Source: Planctomycetota bacterium (lineage in GTDB: Bacteria > Planctomycetota > Planctomycetia > Pirellulales > UBA7805). From it: a DNA stretch of 64,000 nucleotides. Under the pieces are notes generated by a model. It was not told the DNA's origin, ran no database searches, and saw only the letters and a program-made list of their open reading frames with translations. Positions within the stretch are counted from its first letter, which is position 1; each line of letters begins with the position of its first letter. The DNA lies in the NCBI GenBank assembly GCA_003389215.1, contig QQVP01000022.1:29191-93190 (forward strand). Reading direction: 5' to 3'. The position numbers were made by a program, and so were the translations under genes. This document shows, piece after piece, positions 9,629 to 18,086 of this stretch.

Positions 9629-9682
9629 ATCTAACACGAACGGCGCCGTCGCGCACACTCGCCGCCTCGTTTTCCGTGCGGC

Positions 9683-11749
9683 TCAGTCGGCCGCCTGATC
9701 GCGATAGGGCTTCCCTTGTCGATAGAGTTCGAGCCGTTTCAGGAGTGCGTCCCGGACCGAGCTGGGGGCCAGCTCGGTGGCCTGTTGTTGATACCTGGCC
9801 GCCTCGACGAATTGACCATCTTCGGCCAAGGCCGCCGCCAGGGTGTCGACGACCGCATAATCACGCGCCGGCGACAGCTGCATCGCGCGACGCGCGTGGG
9901 CGACGGCCTTCTTGCCGTCGCGAAAGCGGGCGTCCGGACAGGTGGCGTAGATCCAGGCCAAGTTGGCAACCGGGTCGAATCGCTGGGGCGCCCGTTCGTG
10001 GGCCGCCTGGTAATCGAGAATCGCCTTGTCGAACTGCGATAGCGACAGCCATACTGCCCCGCGATGTGCGTAAGCGCCGGCATCGTTGGGATTGAGCCGG
10101 ATCGCCTCGTCAAAGTCCGCCAGTGCCTCCTGATATTGCTGACGAAGGTGCTGGGACTGTCCTCGACTCTCGTAGAGCTGGCTGAGCGTCTTCGCATCGC
10201 CCTGTTCGGTGAGTGCAAGAATGGCGGCAGTGAAGTCGCGAACCGATTCGTCGAGCCTTTCCAGTCGCCGGTACGCCAGCCCGCGATTGGCATAAACGCG
10301 CCACAAGCGCGGCTTGATCGCAAGGGCCTGGTTATAGTCCTCCAAAGCGAGGCGATATTTCCCCGCGGTCTGATAGGCCAGGCCACGATTGCTATAGGCC
10401 GTGTAGTTTCTTTCGGTATGCGCCAGCGTGTGGGTAAAGAGCGTGATGCTATCGCGCCAATGACGCGTCTGCAGAATCGTCAGCGTCACCAGCACCACCA
10501 GGACAATGCCGGCGCACGACCCCAACACGGCTCTCCGGTTCGCCCACTCTCTAGACATGGCGCTCAGGCCGAACACGACGGCAATGAAGATTCCAATCGC
10601 CGGCACATAGGTGAACTTGTCGGAATAGGCCTCGCGCCCCACGTGCACAATCTTGATGAGCGGGACCAACATTCCCACAAACCAGAACCAGCCCACGGCG
10701 GCCCAAGGGTGTCGTGTCCGCTGCCACACGACCAGACAGGTTGTGGCCATGAGTAGCCCCAGCGCGAACCATGCCTTGGGCAGCGAAATCGATTCGATGT
10801 GCAACGGATACGGGATCGCCATGCCCACGGGAAAGAACAACATCTGCAGGTAGGCGAGATAGGCGGTCAGTGAGTTGGCCAGCCGCAGGCCCAGCGGCAG
10901 GACATCGCTGGGCGTCATCGACCCGCCCATCTGTTCGCTCAGGTAGGTCGTCGAGCAGGACGCGATCGTCATCAGCAGCAAGGGCGCCTTCTCCAAGAAC
11001 AAGCGACCGAACCTGCCCACAGCGCGGAGGGCGACCGGATCCCGGCCCGCGCCAGGCGTCTCCGGTTCGCGGCCGACGTCAAATCGACCAAATGGCCAGT
11101 AGTCGAGCAGCAGCAGGACGAAGGGAAACGTCACCAGGACGGGCTTGGTCATCAATCCCAAGGCAAACAGCAACGCGACCAGCAAATAACGAGCGACCCC
11201 GCCTCGACGCACATACGCCGCATAGGCGAACAGCGCCAACAAGAACCAGGTCGTGCTCATCAACCCCTTTCGTTCCGCGACCCAAGCCACCGATTCGACA
11301 TTCAACGGATGGACCGCGAACAGCGCTGCGACCATCGCCGACGGCCAGAGTGTCTTTGTCACGTTGCGCAAGAAGGCAAACAACAGCAACACGTTGGCGG
11401 TGTGGAAGATCACATTGTTGATGTGAAATCCCGCGGCATGATCTCCGTAGATCTCGACGTCGATCATCAGGGCCAGCCAGGTCAGCGGATGCCAGTTGCC
11501 CCCGTGCAGCGTGTTGCCGAAATCGAAGAAAGCCCAGCGCACGTTCTCCCACGAGAGTCCCTCGCGAACGTTCGGGTTGTCGGCCAGGTAGACGTTGTCG
11601 TCGAAGTTGAGAAAGTCGAACCAGGCGGTCTGCAAGTAACAGGCAAGCACCAGCCCGACCAGGCCCAAGGCGATTAGCAACGGCACCCGACGCGAACTCG
11701 ACGCCCCAGTTTCCGCAGGTTCCAAACCGGTCGCCATTTCCAGCCTCAT
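9683..11749 (-). CDS. TMTC-like polytopic membrane protein with C-terminal TPRs
   Basis: This 688-residue protein has ~450 hydrophobic N-terminal residues and then TPRs (~455-660). The first periplasmic loop has the acidic signature FDDNVYLADNPNVREGLSW. GFHINNVIFHTANVLLLFAF and HPLNVESVAWVAERKGLMS follow. This is the layout of the GT-C/TMTC-like family usually annotated as TPR proteins, which probably use lipid-linked sugar donors to modify exported proteins. An alternative start is ATG 11737, four codons in, with GAGG six bases before it. It lies among sugar-nucleotide genes and is divergent from the FAD enzyme, which fits an envelope glycosylation role. The acceptor is unknown. A second family member lies at 47921-50068. 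Confidence 0.75.
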   Translation of the reverse strand: MRLEMATGLEPAETGASSSRRVPLLIALGLVGLVLACYLQTAWFDFLNFDDNVYLADNPNVREGLSWENVRWAFFDFGNTLHGGNWHPLTWLALMIDVEIYGDHAAGFHINNVIFHTANVLLLFAFLRNVTKTLWPSAMVAALFAVHPLNVESVAWVAERKGLMSTTWFLLALFAYAAYVRRGGVARYLLVALLFALGLMTKPVLVTFPFVLLLLDYWPFGRFDVGREPETPGAGRDPVALRAVGRFGRLFLEKAPLLLMTIASCSTTYLSEQMGGSMTPSDVLPLGLRLANSLTAYLAYLQMLFFPVGMAIPYPLHIESISLPKAWFALGLLMATTCLVVWQRTRHPWAAVGWFWFVGMLVPLIKIVHVGREAYSDKFTYVPAIGIFIAVVFGLSAMSREWANRRAVLGSCAGIVLVVLVTLTILQTRHWRDSITLFTHTLAHTERNYTAYSNRGLAYQTAGKYRLALEDYNQALAIKPRLWRVYANRGLAYRRLERLDESVRDFTAAILALTEQGDAKTLSQLYESRGQSQHLRQQYQEALADFDEAIRLNPNDAGAYAHRGAVWLSLSQFDKAILDYQAAHERAPQRFDPVANLAWIYATCPDARFRDGKKAVAHARRAMQLSPARDYAVVDTLAAALAEDGQFVEAARYQQQATELAPSSVRDALLKRLELYRQGKPYRDQAAD

Positions 11750-11966
11750 TTGCCGAGAAAGCCGTCGCTTTTACTGGTAGCGGGAATTGCCGTGAACTAT
11801 CATAGAACATTGCAAACGCGAAGTCTTTGTGCTTGCCCGCAGCCCGTCTCGCGACGGAAGTCGGCAAGGCGTTCTTCCAGGTCCTCCGCTACCTGCCGGC
11901 GACTGCCGAGAGCGGTCACCACTCGACGACGTCCACGAAGCCCGAATCGTCTCTCACCACAGTCCT

Positions 11967-13397
11967 ATGGATCAAGCGCCGCACGTCATCATCCTCGGTG
12001 CCGGAGCCTCCGGCCTGTCGTTGGCGTGGCGTTTGGCAACCAACGGGGTCCGGGTCGATGTGCTCGAGTCGACCGAGATCGTGGGCGGCCTGGCGGGCAC
12101 GGTTCGGAAGGACGGCTACAGCCTCGACTTCGGACCCCACTCGTTCTTTACCGAGGACGATCAGATCCTGTCGGCGACGTTGGGGCTGTTCGAGCCGCCG
12201 CTCACTCCCCTGCCCCGCACCGTGAAGTTCTATTATCGAGGCGGCTACCTCGACTATCCGCTGACGCCCACCAACGTGCTCTTGCAGATGGGACTGCTGG
12301 CGGGCTTCCGCGCCACCTTCAGCTTCCTCTATAGCAAGTTATCGCCGAAGAAGCGGACCGTCCGCGACGGCGAAGACCAAACGGTGGAACAGTGGGCCAT
12401 CGACAACTTCGGGCGTTACCTCTACGAGTCGTTCTTCAAGCCGTACACGGAACAATTCTGGAAGGTCCCCTGCACAGAGCTCTCGGCCCGGTCGATTCCC
12501 AGTCACACCCGCACGAGCTTCATGAACACCCTCAAGGTGCTTCTGCGGCGGCGGCTTAGCAAAGTCGATCCTTCGCTCGTGGAGCGCGAGAAGCTGCCGA
12601 CCTACTATCCTCGCACCGGATACGGCGAGATCACGGAGAACATTGCCGCCAAGATCGAAGCCGCCGGCGGGAAGATCCACCTCAATAGCCGCGCGACGCA
12701 GGTGAGCGAGCTCTCCGACGGCCTTGTGGGCGTCACCTTCGAAAAGCGAAGCGGCCAGACGGAGGTGATTGAAGGCACCTACGTCGTGTCGACGATCCCC
12801 CTGCACCTGTTCGTCGACATGCTGAGCCCCGCGGCAGCGCCCGAGGTGCTCGAATCGACAAATCATCTCGACTATCGGGCGATGGTGACGTTGGGCCTGG
12901 TCACCGAGCGTCAGGACGTGCTGCCCTGCAGCTACATCTACCACCTCGATCGGCCCTACAACCGCATTACGGAGATGAACAAGTTCCATCCCGACACCAG
13001 CCCCCCCGGCGAGAACATCTTGCTGCTCGAGGTGTGCTGCCTGCGCGGCAGCGCCGGCTGGAATGCCACGAAGGAAGAACTGTTCGACATGTGTGCCGCG
13101 TCGCTGGCCGCGGATCGCATCATCACCGCCGGAGACGTGACGAAGCTCTTGATTCTCAAAGCCCCCTACGCGTATCCCATCTACCGCAAGGACTATGCCG
13201 GTCACTTGAAACGACTGCTCGGTGAAGTCGAGCGGCGGTCGAATATGGCGACGCTCGGTCGCACCGGCGAGTTCATGTACATGGACTCGGATAAGTGTAT
13301 CCGCCGTGGCTTCGACTTTGGAGATCGACTGCTCGAAGAGTTCGGCATCACGCCCAGTCCCCAGCCCGGCACTCCCGAGGCCCCGGTGCGACCGTAG
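11967..13397 (+). CDS. FAD-dependent oxidoreductase of the amine oxidase/protoporphyrinogen oxidase type
   Basis: This 476-residue protein starts at ATG 11967. The N-terminus is a dinucleotide-binding fold (VIILGAGASGLSLAWRLATN, then VLESTEIVGGLAGT), followed by GYSLDFGPHSFF, a pattern shared by protoporphyrinogen oxidase-like and UDP-galactopyranose mutase-like flavoproteins. A mid-protein YTEQFWKVPCTEL and a C-terminal APYAYPIYRKDYAGHL are typical of the bacterial group found in polysaccharide and sugar clusters. Substrate specificity cannot be read from the sequence. No haem-biosynthesis genes are nearby, and the sugar-gene neighbours favour a role in glycan or isoprenoid metabolism over haem synthesis. 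The stop is 16 bp before repeat copy C. Confidence 0.8.
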   Translation: MDQAPHVIILGAGASGLSLAWRLATNGVRVDVLESTEIVGGLAGTVRKDGYSLDFGPHSFFTEDDQILSATLGLFEPPLTPLPRTVKFYYRGGYLDYPLTPTNVLLQMGLLAGFRATFSFLYSKLSPKKRTVRDGEDQTVEQWAIDNFGRYLYESFFKPYTEQFWKVPCTELSARSIPSHTRTSFMNTLKVLLRRRLSKVDPSLVEREKLPTYYPRTGYGEITENIAAKIEAAGGKIHLNSRATQVSELSDGLVGVTFEKRSGQTEVIEGTYVVSTIPLHLFVDMLSPAAAPEVLESTNHLDYRAMVTLGLVTERQDVLPCSYIYHLDRPYNRITEMNKFHPDTSPPGENILLLEVCCLRGSAGWNATKEELFDMCAASLAADRIITAGDVTKLLILKAPYAYPIYRKDYAGHLKRLLGEVERRSNMATLGRTGEFMYMDSDKCIRRGFDFGDRLLEEFGITPSPQPGTPEAPVRP

Positions 13398-13413
13398 GGC
13401 AGTCGGAGAACTC

Positions 13414-13514
13414 TATTGAGCCCCGCGCGGCCAATGAACCAGACCGACCAGCGGGAGGCCGGCATTCCAGCCATCACCGCCGCGAAGGGCTCACTAATAA
13501 CGCAGCCATCAACA
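13414..13514 (+). repeat. Interspersed repeat, copy C (101 bp)
   Basis: This copy is 3 bp shorter than the others in the CCGCCG tract, and its right end is altered to TCAACA. The last codons and TGA stop of the SDR gene 13509-14456 lie within it. With copy D it brackets the six-gene sugar operon in direct orientation. Confidence 0.85.
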
Positions 13515-14456
13515 ACGCGGTGTCGAGCCTGCGGCCCGCAACAGCGCCAGCGTTTCGCCGATCGCCCTTCGCAGATCTCCCTGAACGACGAATCCCGCTG
13601 CCGCAAATCGCTCCGCGACCACCTCGTAGGAGAGCTGGTTCATGATCGGCGAATCGACCAGCTCGATTTTCAGATCGCCTGTCTGGTCGCGGATCATCTC
13701 CGTGATCTCGCGAATCGTCCGATTCGCCGTGACGACGTTGTAAACGCGTCCGTCAAAAAGCTTCTGTTCAATCGCGAAGCAAATCGCGGCGACCGCGTCG
13801 TCGAGATCGAGATAGGGTCGCTTCTGGTCCAACGCGGTGCGCCACACCGGCAGCGGCTGTCGCATTGCGGCCTGCCAGCAAAACTTGTTGACCGCGGTGT
13901 GAAATCGCATGCCGGGAGAAGGCCCCACGATCGTCCCGAAGCGAAACGTAATCTGACGCAAGCCTTCCGACTCGGCGAGCGACGCCAGCAGCGCCTCTTC
14001 GCGCAGCTTCGTCTCGGCATAGGGACTCTGCGGCTTCAGTTCGGCGGGCGAGCAGTCCTCGTCCACCTGAGACCGCTGCGTTCCGTATACACTCGTCGAC
14101 GAGGGAAAGATCATATTCGAGCCGCTGAGGAGGCAGGCCCGCGCCACGCGCTCGGTGCCCGAGAAATTCTCGCGATCGACTCGTTCCTTCTGCTCGACGC
14201 TTGCCTCGGCATCGGTGATCGCGGCCAAGTGGACCACCACGTCGGCGTCTACGAAGTGCGGCGCCAGGTCGTCCGTCAGTACGTTTCCCTCCACGAACTG
14301 GTAGCGACTCGTCGACGGCAGATCGAAAAGCGAAGCATACCGCTGCGTCGCCAGGCTGTCGATCATGACGACCTCGACGTCGGGCAATCGCAACGGCAAT
14401 TCGCGGATCAGCCGCGAACCGATGTGTCCCAGCGCGCCGGTGACGACAATCTTCAT
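13509..14456 (-). CDS. NAD-dependent epimerase/dehydratase (SDR 1 of the sugar operon)
   Basis: This 315-residue extended SDR has the cofactor motif VTGALGHIGSRLIREL, a serine-rich strand (FPSSTSVYG) and a complete Y-x-x-x-K in SPYAETKLREEALL. It is probably an epimerase, reductase or dehydratase acting on a nucleotide-linked sugar. It is the last gene of the minus-strand operon, 43 bp after SDR 2. The C-terminus ends RAAGSTPRC, and the stop codon is supplied by the right end of repeat copy C. The original 3' end may therefore have been altered by the repeat insertion. The exact reaction is not assigned. Confidence 0.8.
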   Translation of the reverse strand: MKIVVTGALGHIGSRLIRELPLRLPDVEVVMIDSLATQRYASLFDLPSTSRYQFVEGNVLTDDLAPHFVDADVVVHLAAITDAEASVEQKERVDRENFSGTERVARACLLSGSNMIFPSSTSVYGTQRSQVDEDCSPAELKPQSPYAETKLREEALLASLAESEGLRQITFRFGTIVGPSPGMRFHTAVNKFCWQAAMRQPLPVWRTALDQKRPYLDLDDAVAAICFAIEQKLFDGRVYNVVTANRTIREITEMIRDQTGDLKIELVDSPIMNQLSYEVVAERFAAAGFVVQGDLRRAIGETLALLRAAGSTPRC

Positions 14457-14499
14457 GCTCGCACCTTCTTGGACTTTCTTCTCCGCCCCGGACTGTGGT

Positions 14500-15447
14500 T
14501 CACGGTTCGAGCACGTCTCGCATGCGTTCCAGTCCCGACCGCAAGTCGAAACGGGGCCGCCACCCGCTTATTTCGCGCAAGCGGGCGGAAGACAACGACA
14601 CATTACCCACCTCGATTTGCTCGCGGCCCGCGGACCAGGCTACGTGCTCGACCCCACCTCCTGCGAAGCACTCGTCAACTGCTTCGGCAATCTCGGTAAT
14701 GCTGCGGTGATCGTCGCTCGTGGCAAAGTACGTCGAGCCGAACAGGCGGGCGTCGCCGGCAACGCGCCACAGGACCTCCGCGGCATCTTCGACATACATG
14801 ACGTTCCGCGTTTGTCGGCCTTCGCCAAAAACCTGAATCGGCCGTCCCGATCTGGCCAGACCGATGAAGTAATTGATGAAACCAAACCTGGCATCGGGCT
14901 TGCCATACGGTCCGAACAGGTTCGGCAGCCGCAGGCTCACCGTCCGCAGCCCGTACTTTTCATGATAGATCGCAAAGTACTTCTCAGCGACACCCTTGTT
15001 GGCGGAGTAGACATCACGAGGCCGCTCCGGATGATCCTCGTCCACCGCCCGCGATACCGCGGGGCCCACGACGGTGCTGCTGGAGGTAAACACGACGCTG
15101 GCGGTCGGATTGTGGTGCCGTACGGCTTCCAACAATCGCAAGCTGCCCAAGCAATTCAGCTGCAAATCGAGGTAAGGCTGATCCATCGATACCGGATGCG
15201 ATGTCTGTCCGGCACAGTCGAAGATGACATCCTGGTCCACCACGGCGGCCGAGATGTCCGTCTCGCTCAACAGGTCGCCCTGGAGGAACTGGATTCTCTC
15301 AGGCACGTCCGGTAGCGACTCACGACGGCTCATGAACCGTGGGTCGAGTGAGTCGACCACGGTCACACGCACATCCGGTTCTTGCAGACAACGACGCACA
15401 AGATTCGCACCGAGGAATCCGGCGCCGCCAACGATCAAGACCTGCAT
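14500..15447 (-). CDS. NAD-dependent epimerase/dehydratase (SDR 2 of the sugar operon)
   Basis: This 315-residue extended SDR starts at an ATG with GAGG upstream, inside the end of SDR 3 (13-bp overlap). It carries IVGGAGFLGANLVRRC, TSSSTVVGPA and the catalytic YSANK. The stretch LRLPNLFGPYGKPDARFGF is the sugar-binding part typical of UDP- or dTDP-sugar epimerases. A role in nucleotide-sugar conversion is well supported by family and neighbours, but the substrate is not. The tight overlap indicates translational coupling with SDR 3. Confidence 0.82.
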   Translation of the reverse strand: MQVLIVGGAGFLGANLVRRCLQEPDVRVTVVDSLDPRFMSRRESLPDVPERIQFLQGDLLSETDISAAVVDQDVIFDCAGQTSHPVSMDQPYLDLQLNCLGSLRLLEAVRHHNPTASVVFTSSSTVVGPAVSRAVDEDHPERPRDVYSANKGVAEKYFAIYHEKYGLRTVSLRLPNLFGPYGKPDARFGFINYFIGLARSGRPIQVFGEGRQTRNVMYVEDAAEVLWRVAGDARLFGSTYFATSDDHRSITEIAEAVDECFAGGGVEHVAWSAGREQIEVGNVSLSSARLREISGWRPRFDLRSGLERMRDVLEP

Positions 15448-16454
15448 GCGAGCACCTCGATCGTCTTGTCAACGCCCTCTGCCAGCCGCGTTCTGGCGGA
15501 CCAGCCGGTGTCCTGCTCAAAGCGGCCCGTATCCGCGACGAAGTTCCGCTGCTCTGCCAGACCGATCTCGACGGTTGCATCCGTCTCGATCGCGATCGAC
15601 CGCCCCGTTACGCGCTCGGCCCGGCTGGCAACCAACTGCACGGCTTCGGCGATCGTGTGCCCTTCACCGCTACCGATCACGTACGTCTGCTGGCCCGCGG
15701 CATCCCTTGACCCCGCGAGCAGGAATGCCTCGACCACGTCGTCGATAAAGACATAGTCGCGAATACACTCTCGATTGTCGTAAAGCTTCAAAGGACCGCC
15801 CGCCAGCGCTCTCGTAATGATCTTGTTCAGGACGACTTGTTCCGTCTTCTCGATGCGTGGCGTCGGGCCGTAAACGTTGGCCAGTCGCAGCGTCACGGCG
15901 CTATAACCCACCAGCGGAGCAAACAGACGGAGATAGGTTTCCGCGGCCGCCTTGTGAACCGCAAACAGAGTCAACGGTCGATCCGGCGCGTCTTCGCGGA
16001 CCGGCAGCTCGGAGGCGCAGCCGTAGAGATTTGCGGAACTCGCGTGCACGATGCGCGGCGACCTACCGGCGGCCCGACACGCCTCGATGCAGTGTAGAAC
16101 CGCCCCCGCGTTGACGGCCAAGTCCTGCTCGGCCGCGTGATTCGAGCCATGCGTGTGTTCACAAGCCGCCAGGTGAAAGACGACATCCACGCCACAGAGG
16201 GCCTCCGACCAGGTGGCACGATCCGACACGTCGCCTCGCACATGTCGCAGCGCCCCGCAAAGGTGCTTCGGCTGCCAGGCGTCCTGATTCGAGCGATCGC
16301 AAAGCACCAGCTCGCAATCGACCGCTGCCAGCTGCTCGGCCAGGGCCGCCCCGAGGTATCCTCGGCCACCCGTGAGCAGGATCGTCCGACCGACATACGC
16401 CTTCGCAGCGTCGGGGGCGGACCGACTTGGCTCGCGTCGTTCCTCCGTCATCAT
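15435..16454 (-). CDS. SDR-family nucleotide-sugar protein lacking the catalytic tyrosine (SDR 3)
   Basis: This 339-residue protein has a Rossmann motif (ILLTGGRGYLGAALAEQL) and the strand VHASSANLYG. It is clearly in the extended SDR family and collinear with SDR 2. At the Y-x-x-x-K site the sequence is LTLFAVHKAAAETY, so phenylalanine (codon TTT) replaces the expected tyrosine while the lysine is kept. It may be a non-oxidative epimerase-like or regulatory member, or may use another acid/base. It starts 15 bp after the cupin gene and overlaps SDR 2 by 13 bp. An N-terminal extension of ~22 residues precedes the fold. Confidence 0.75.
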   Translation of the reverse strand: MMTEERREPSRSAPDAAKAYVGRTILLTGGRGYLGAALAEQLAAVDCELVLCDRSNQDAWQPKHLCGALRHVRGDVSDRATWSEALCGVDVVFHLAACEHTHGSNHAAEQDLAVNAGAVLHCIEACRAAGRSPRIVHASSANLYGCASELPVREDAPDRPLTLFAVHKAAAETYLRLFAPLVGYSAVTLRLANVYGPTPRIEKTEQVVLNKIITRALAGGPLKLYDNRECIRDYVFIDDVVEAFLLAGSRDAAGQQTYVIGSGEGHTIAEAVQLVASRAERVTGRSIAIETDATVEIGLAEQRNFVADTGRFEQDTGWSARTRLAEGVDKTIEVLACRS

Positions 16455-16469
16455 CGCCTTTCCCGTACG

Positions 16470-16913
16470 CTATGCGGTCCAGTCAAAGCCGATGTCGGGA
16501 TCGTCCTCGGCAATCCGCAACTCGTCGTCCGGATTGTACGTGTGCGACATGATGTAGATCACGTGCGCCGGCCCTGCGACGATCTTGTAGCCGTGGGCGA
16601 CTCCCGGAGGGATTTTGATGACTTGCTCGGGTTGGCCGTCGCCCATCCGAAAGTCGATCGTCTGGCGATACGTCGGGCTGTCTTCGCGTGTGTCATGCAA
16701 ACCCACGCGCAAAAGGCCGCCGGCGATATACCACCAGTCGGTCTGAATGCGATGCAAGTGCCAGGCTTTGACGACGCCCGCATGAACAAGCGAGTGGCTG
16801 AGTTGCCCGAAGCCCTCGGAAAAGAAGTCGTCCGTGCAGCGAATCACTTCTCGAAAGAAGCCGCGCTCATCGCCATGGGTCACCAGCGGCTTGGAAATGA
16901 CTCCGTCGATCAT
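16470..16913 (-). CDS. RmlC-like cupin (dTDP-4-dehydrorhamnose 3,5-epimerase family)
   Basis: This 147-residue protein has DERGFFREVIRC near the start, KAWHLHRIQTDWWYIAGG with the conserved active-site histidine region, and IKIPPGVAHGYKIVAGPAHV, all typical of the RmlC cupin family. It is shorter than classical RmlC (~180 residues), so it may be a 3- or 5-epimerase or a ketoisomerase-type relative acting on a dTDP-4-keto-6-deoxysugar. It sits in the operon between the aminotransferase (69 bp upstream) and SDR 3 (15 bp downstream). With rmlA and rmlB elsewhere in the window, a dTDP-sugar pathway is the natural context. Confidence 0.8.
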   Translation of the reverse strand: MIDGVISKPLVTHGDERGFFREVIRCTDDFFSEGFGQLSHSLVHAGVVKAWHLHRIQTDWWYIAGGLLRVGLHDTREDSPTYRQTIDFRMGDGQPEQVIKIPPGVAHGYKIVAGPAHVIYIMSHTYNPDDELRIAEDDPDIGFDWTA

Positions 16914-16982
16914 GGCGCGGCAACCGCCGAACGAACCGTGTGAGAGGATACGAGCGCTTGGGCAAGCGGCTTGGAGATAACG

Positions 16983-18086
16983 CTAACGATTGTAGAAGGA
17001 AGAAACGGCTCCCACAATAATCCGCATTTGTTCGTCCGTCAGCTCCGGATACATCGGCAGCGAAACGACCCGGTCGACGAGCCGCTCCGTCACCGACATG
17101 TCGGATGCAAGGCGGATCCCCTGGCGATAGGCAGACTGCTGGTGTACGGCCTGCCGATAGTGAATGCCGGCGTGCACGTCGTGCTCAGCCAGATGCTTGA
17201 TCATGGCGTCGCGCTGCTCCTCTTGAACCACGTACAGATGGAACACATGACGCGCGCCTGCCCGAACACCGGGCCGTCGCAGCGGCAGCTCGGCCAGTTC
17301 CTCCTCGTATTGGGCGGCCAACGCGATCCGCCGAGCATTGTCGTCGTCGAGTCGTGGCAATTTGACGCGCAAAATCGCGGCCTGCAACTCGTCCATTCGC
17401 GACACGCCGCCCACCAGGACGCTCTCGCGCTGCGGATTCCAGCCATACTCTCGCAACGTGCGAACCCGTTCCGCGATGGCATGGTCATCGGATACGACCA
17501 TGCCCGCGTCGCCAAGCGCTCCGAGGTTCTTCGTCGGATAGAAGCTAAAACAACCGACATCGCCAAGGGTCCCCACGCGACGCTCGTCCCACTTGGCACC
17601 ATGCGCTTGGGCGCAATCTTCGATGACCTTCACGCCCATCTCACGGGCCACAGTGCAAACCGCGTCCATGTCGGCCGGTTGCCCGTAGAGATGCACCGGG
17701 ACGATCGCCTTCGTCTTTGGTCCCAGCGCGGACCGCAGCTGCACGGGATCGATCGTGTAGTACTCCAGGTCGACATCGACCAAGACCGGCGTTGCGCCGG
17801 CGCGGGCGATCGCAGCCACCGTCGCCACCGCGGTCTGCGACACCGTGACGACTTCATCCCCCGCGCCGATATCGCACGCTCGCAGGGCCAATTCGAGGGC
17901 GTCGGTTCCGCTGGCGACCCCGACCGCATGATCGACGTCCAAGTACGCGGCGAACTCCTCCTCCAGCGACCGCACCTCCTCGCCCGACAAATAACGACCA
18001 CTCTCGACCACGCGCCGCATCGCGTCGTCAAGCGACGCCTGGTGCGCCAAGTACTGAGCCCTCGGATCGGCGAAGCGTATCGTCAA
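16983..18086 (-). CDS. DegT/DnrJ/EryC1/StrS-family sugar aminotransferase
   Basis: This 367-residue PLP enzyme shows the family hallmarks: VGVASGTDALELALRACDI, DVDLEYYTIDP, VIEDCAQAHGA, and the PLP-lysine region CFSFYPTKNLGALGDAG. It is expected to transfer an amino group from glutamate to a keto-sugar nucleotide. I prefer the TTG start at 18086, which overlaps the methyltransferase stop as TTGA and leads straight into TIRFADPRAQY, the usual N-terminus. A start at 18119 would add 11 atypical residues. It is coupled to the methyltransferase and precedes the RmlC-like gene, suggesting a methylated amino-deoxysugar as the operon product. Confidence 0.88.
   Translation of the reverse strand: MTIRFADPRAQYLAHQASLDDAMRRVVESGRYLSGEEVRSLEEEFAAYLDVDHAVGVASGTDALELALRACDIGAGDEVVTVSQTAVATVAAIARAGATPVLVDVDLEYYTIDPVQLRSALGPKTKAIVPVHLYGQPADMDAVCTVAREMGVKVIEDCAQAHGAKWDERRVGTLGDVGCFSFYPTKNLGALGDAGMVVSDDHAIAERVRTLREYGWNPQRESVLVGGVSRMDELQAAILRVKLPRLDDDNARRIALAAQYEEELAELPLRRPGVRAGARHVFHLYVVQEEQRDAMIKHLAEHDVHAGIHYRQAVHQQSAYRQGIRLASDMSVTERLVDRVVSLPMYPELTDEQMRIIVGAVSSFYNR

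Noticed and set aside
11829..11966. N-terminal extension of the FAD enzyme
   Set aside because: The 46 extra residues are not protein-like, and the dinucleotide-binding fold begins right after ATG 11967.
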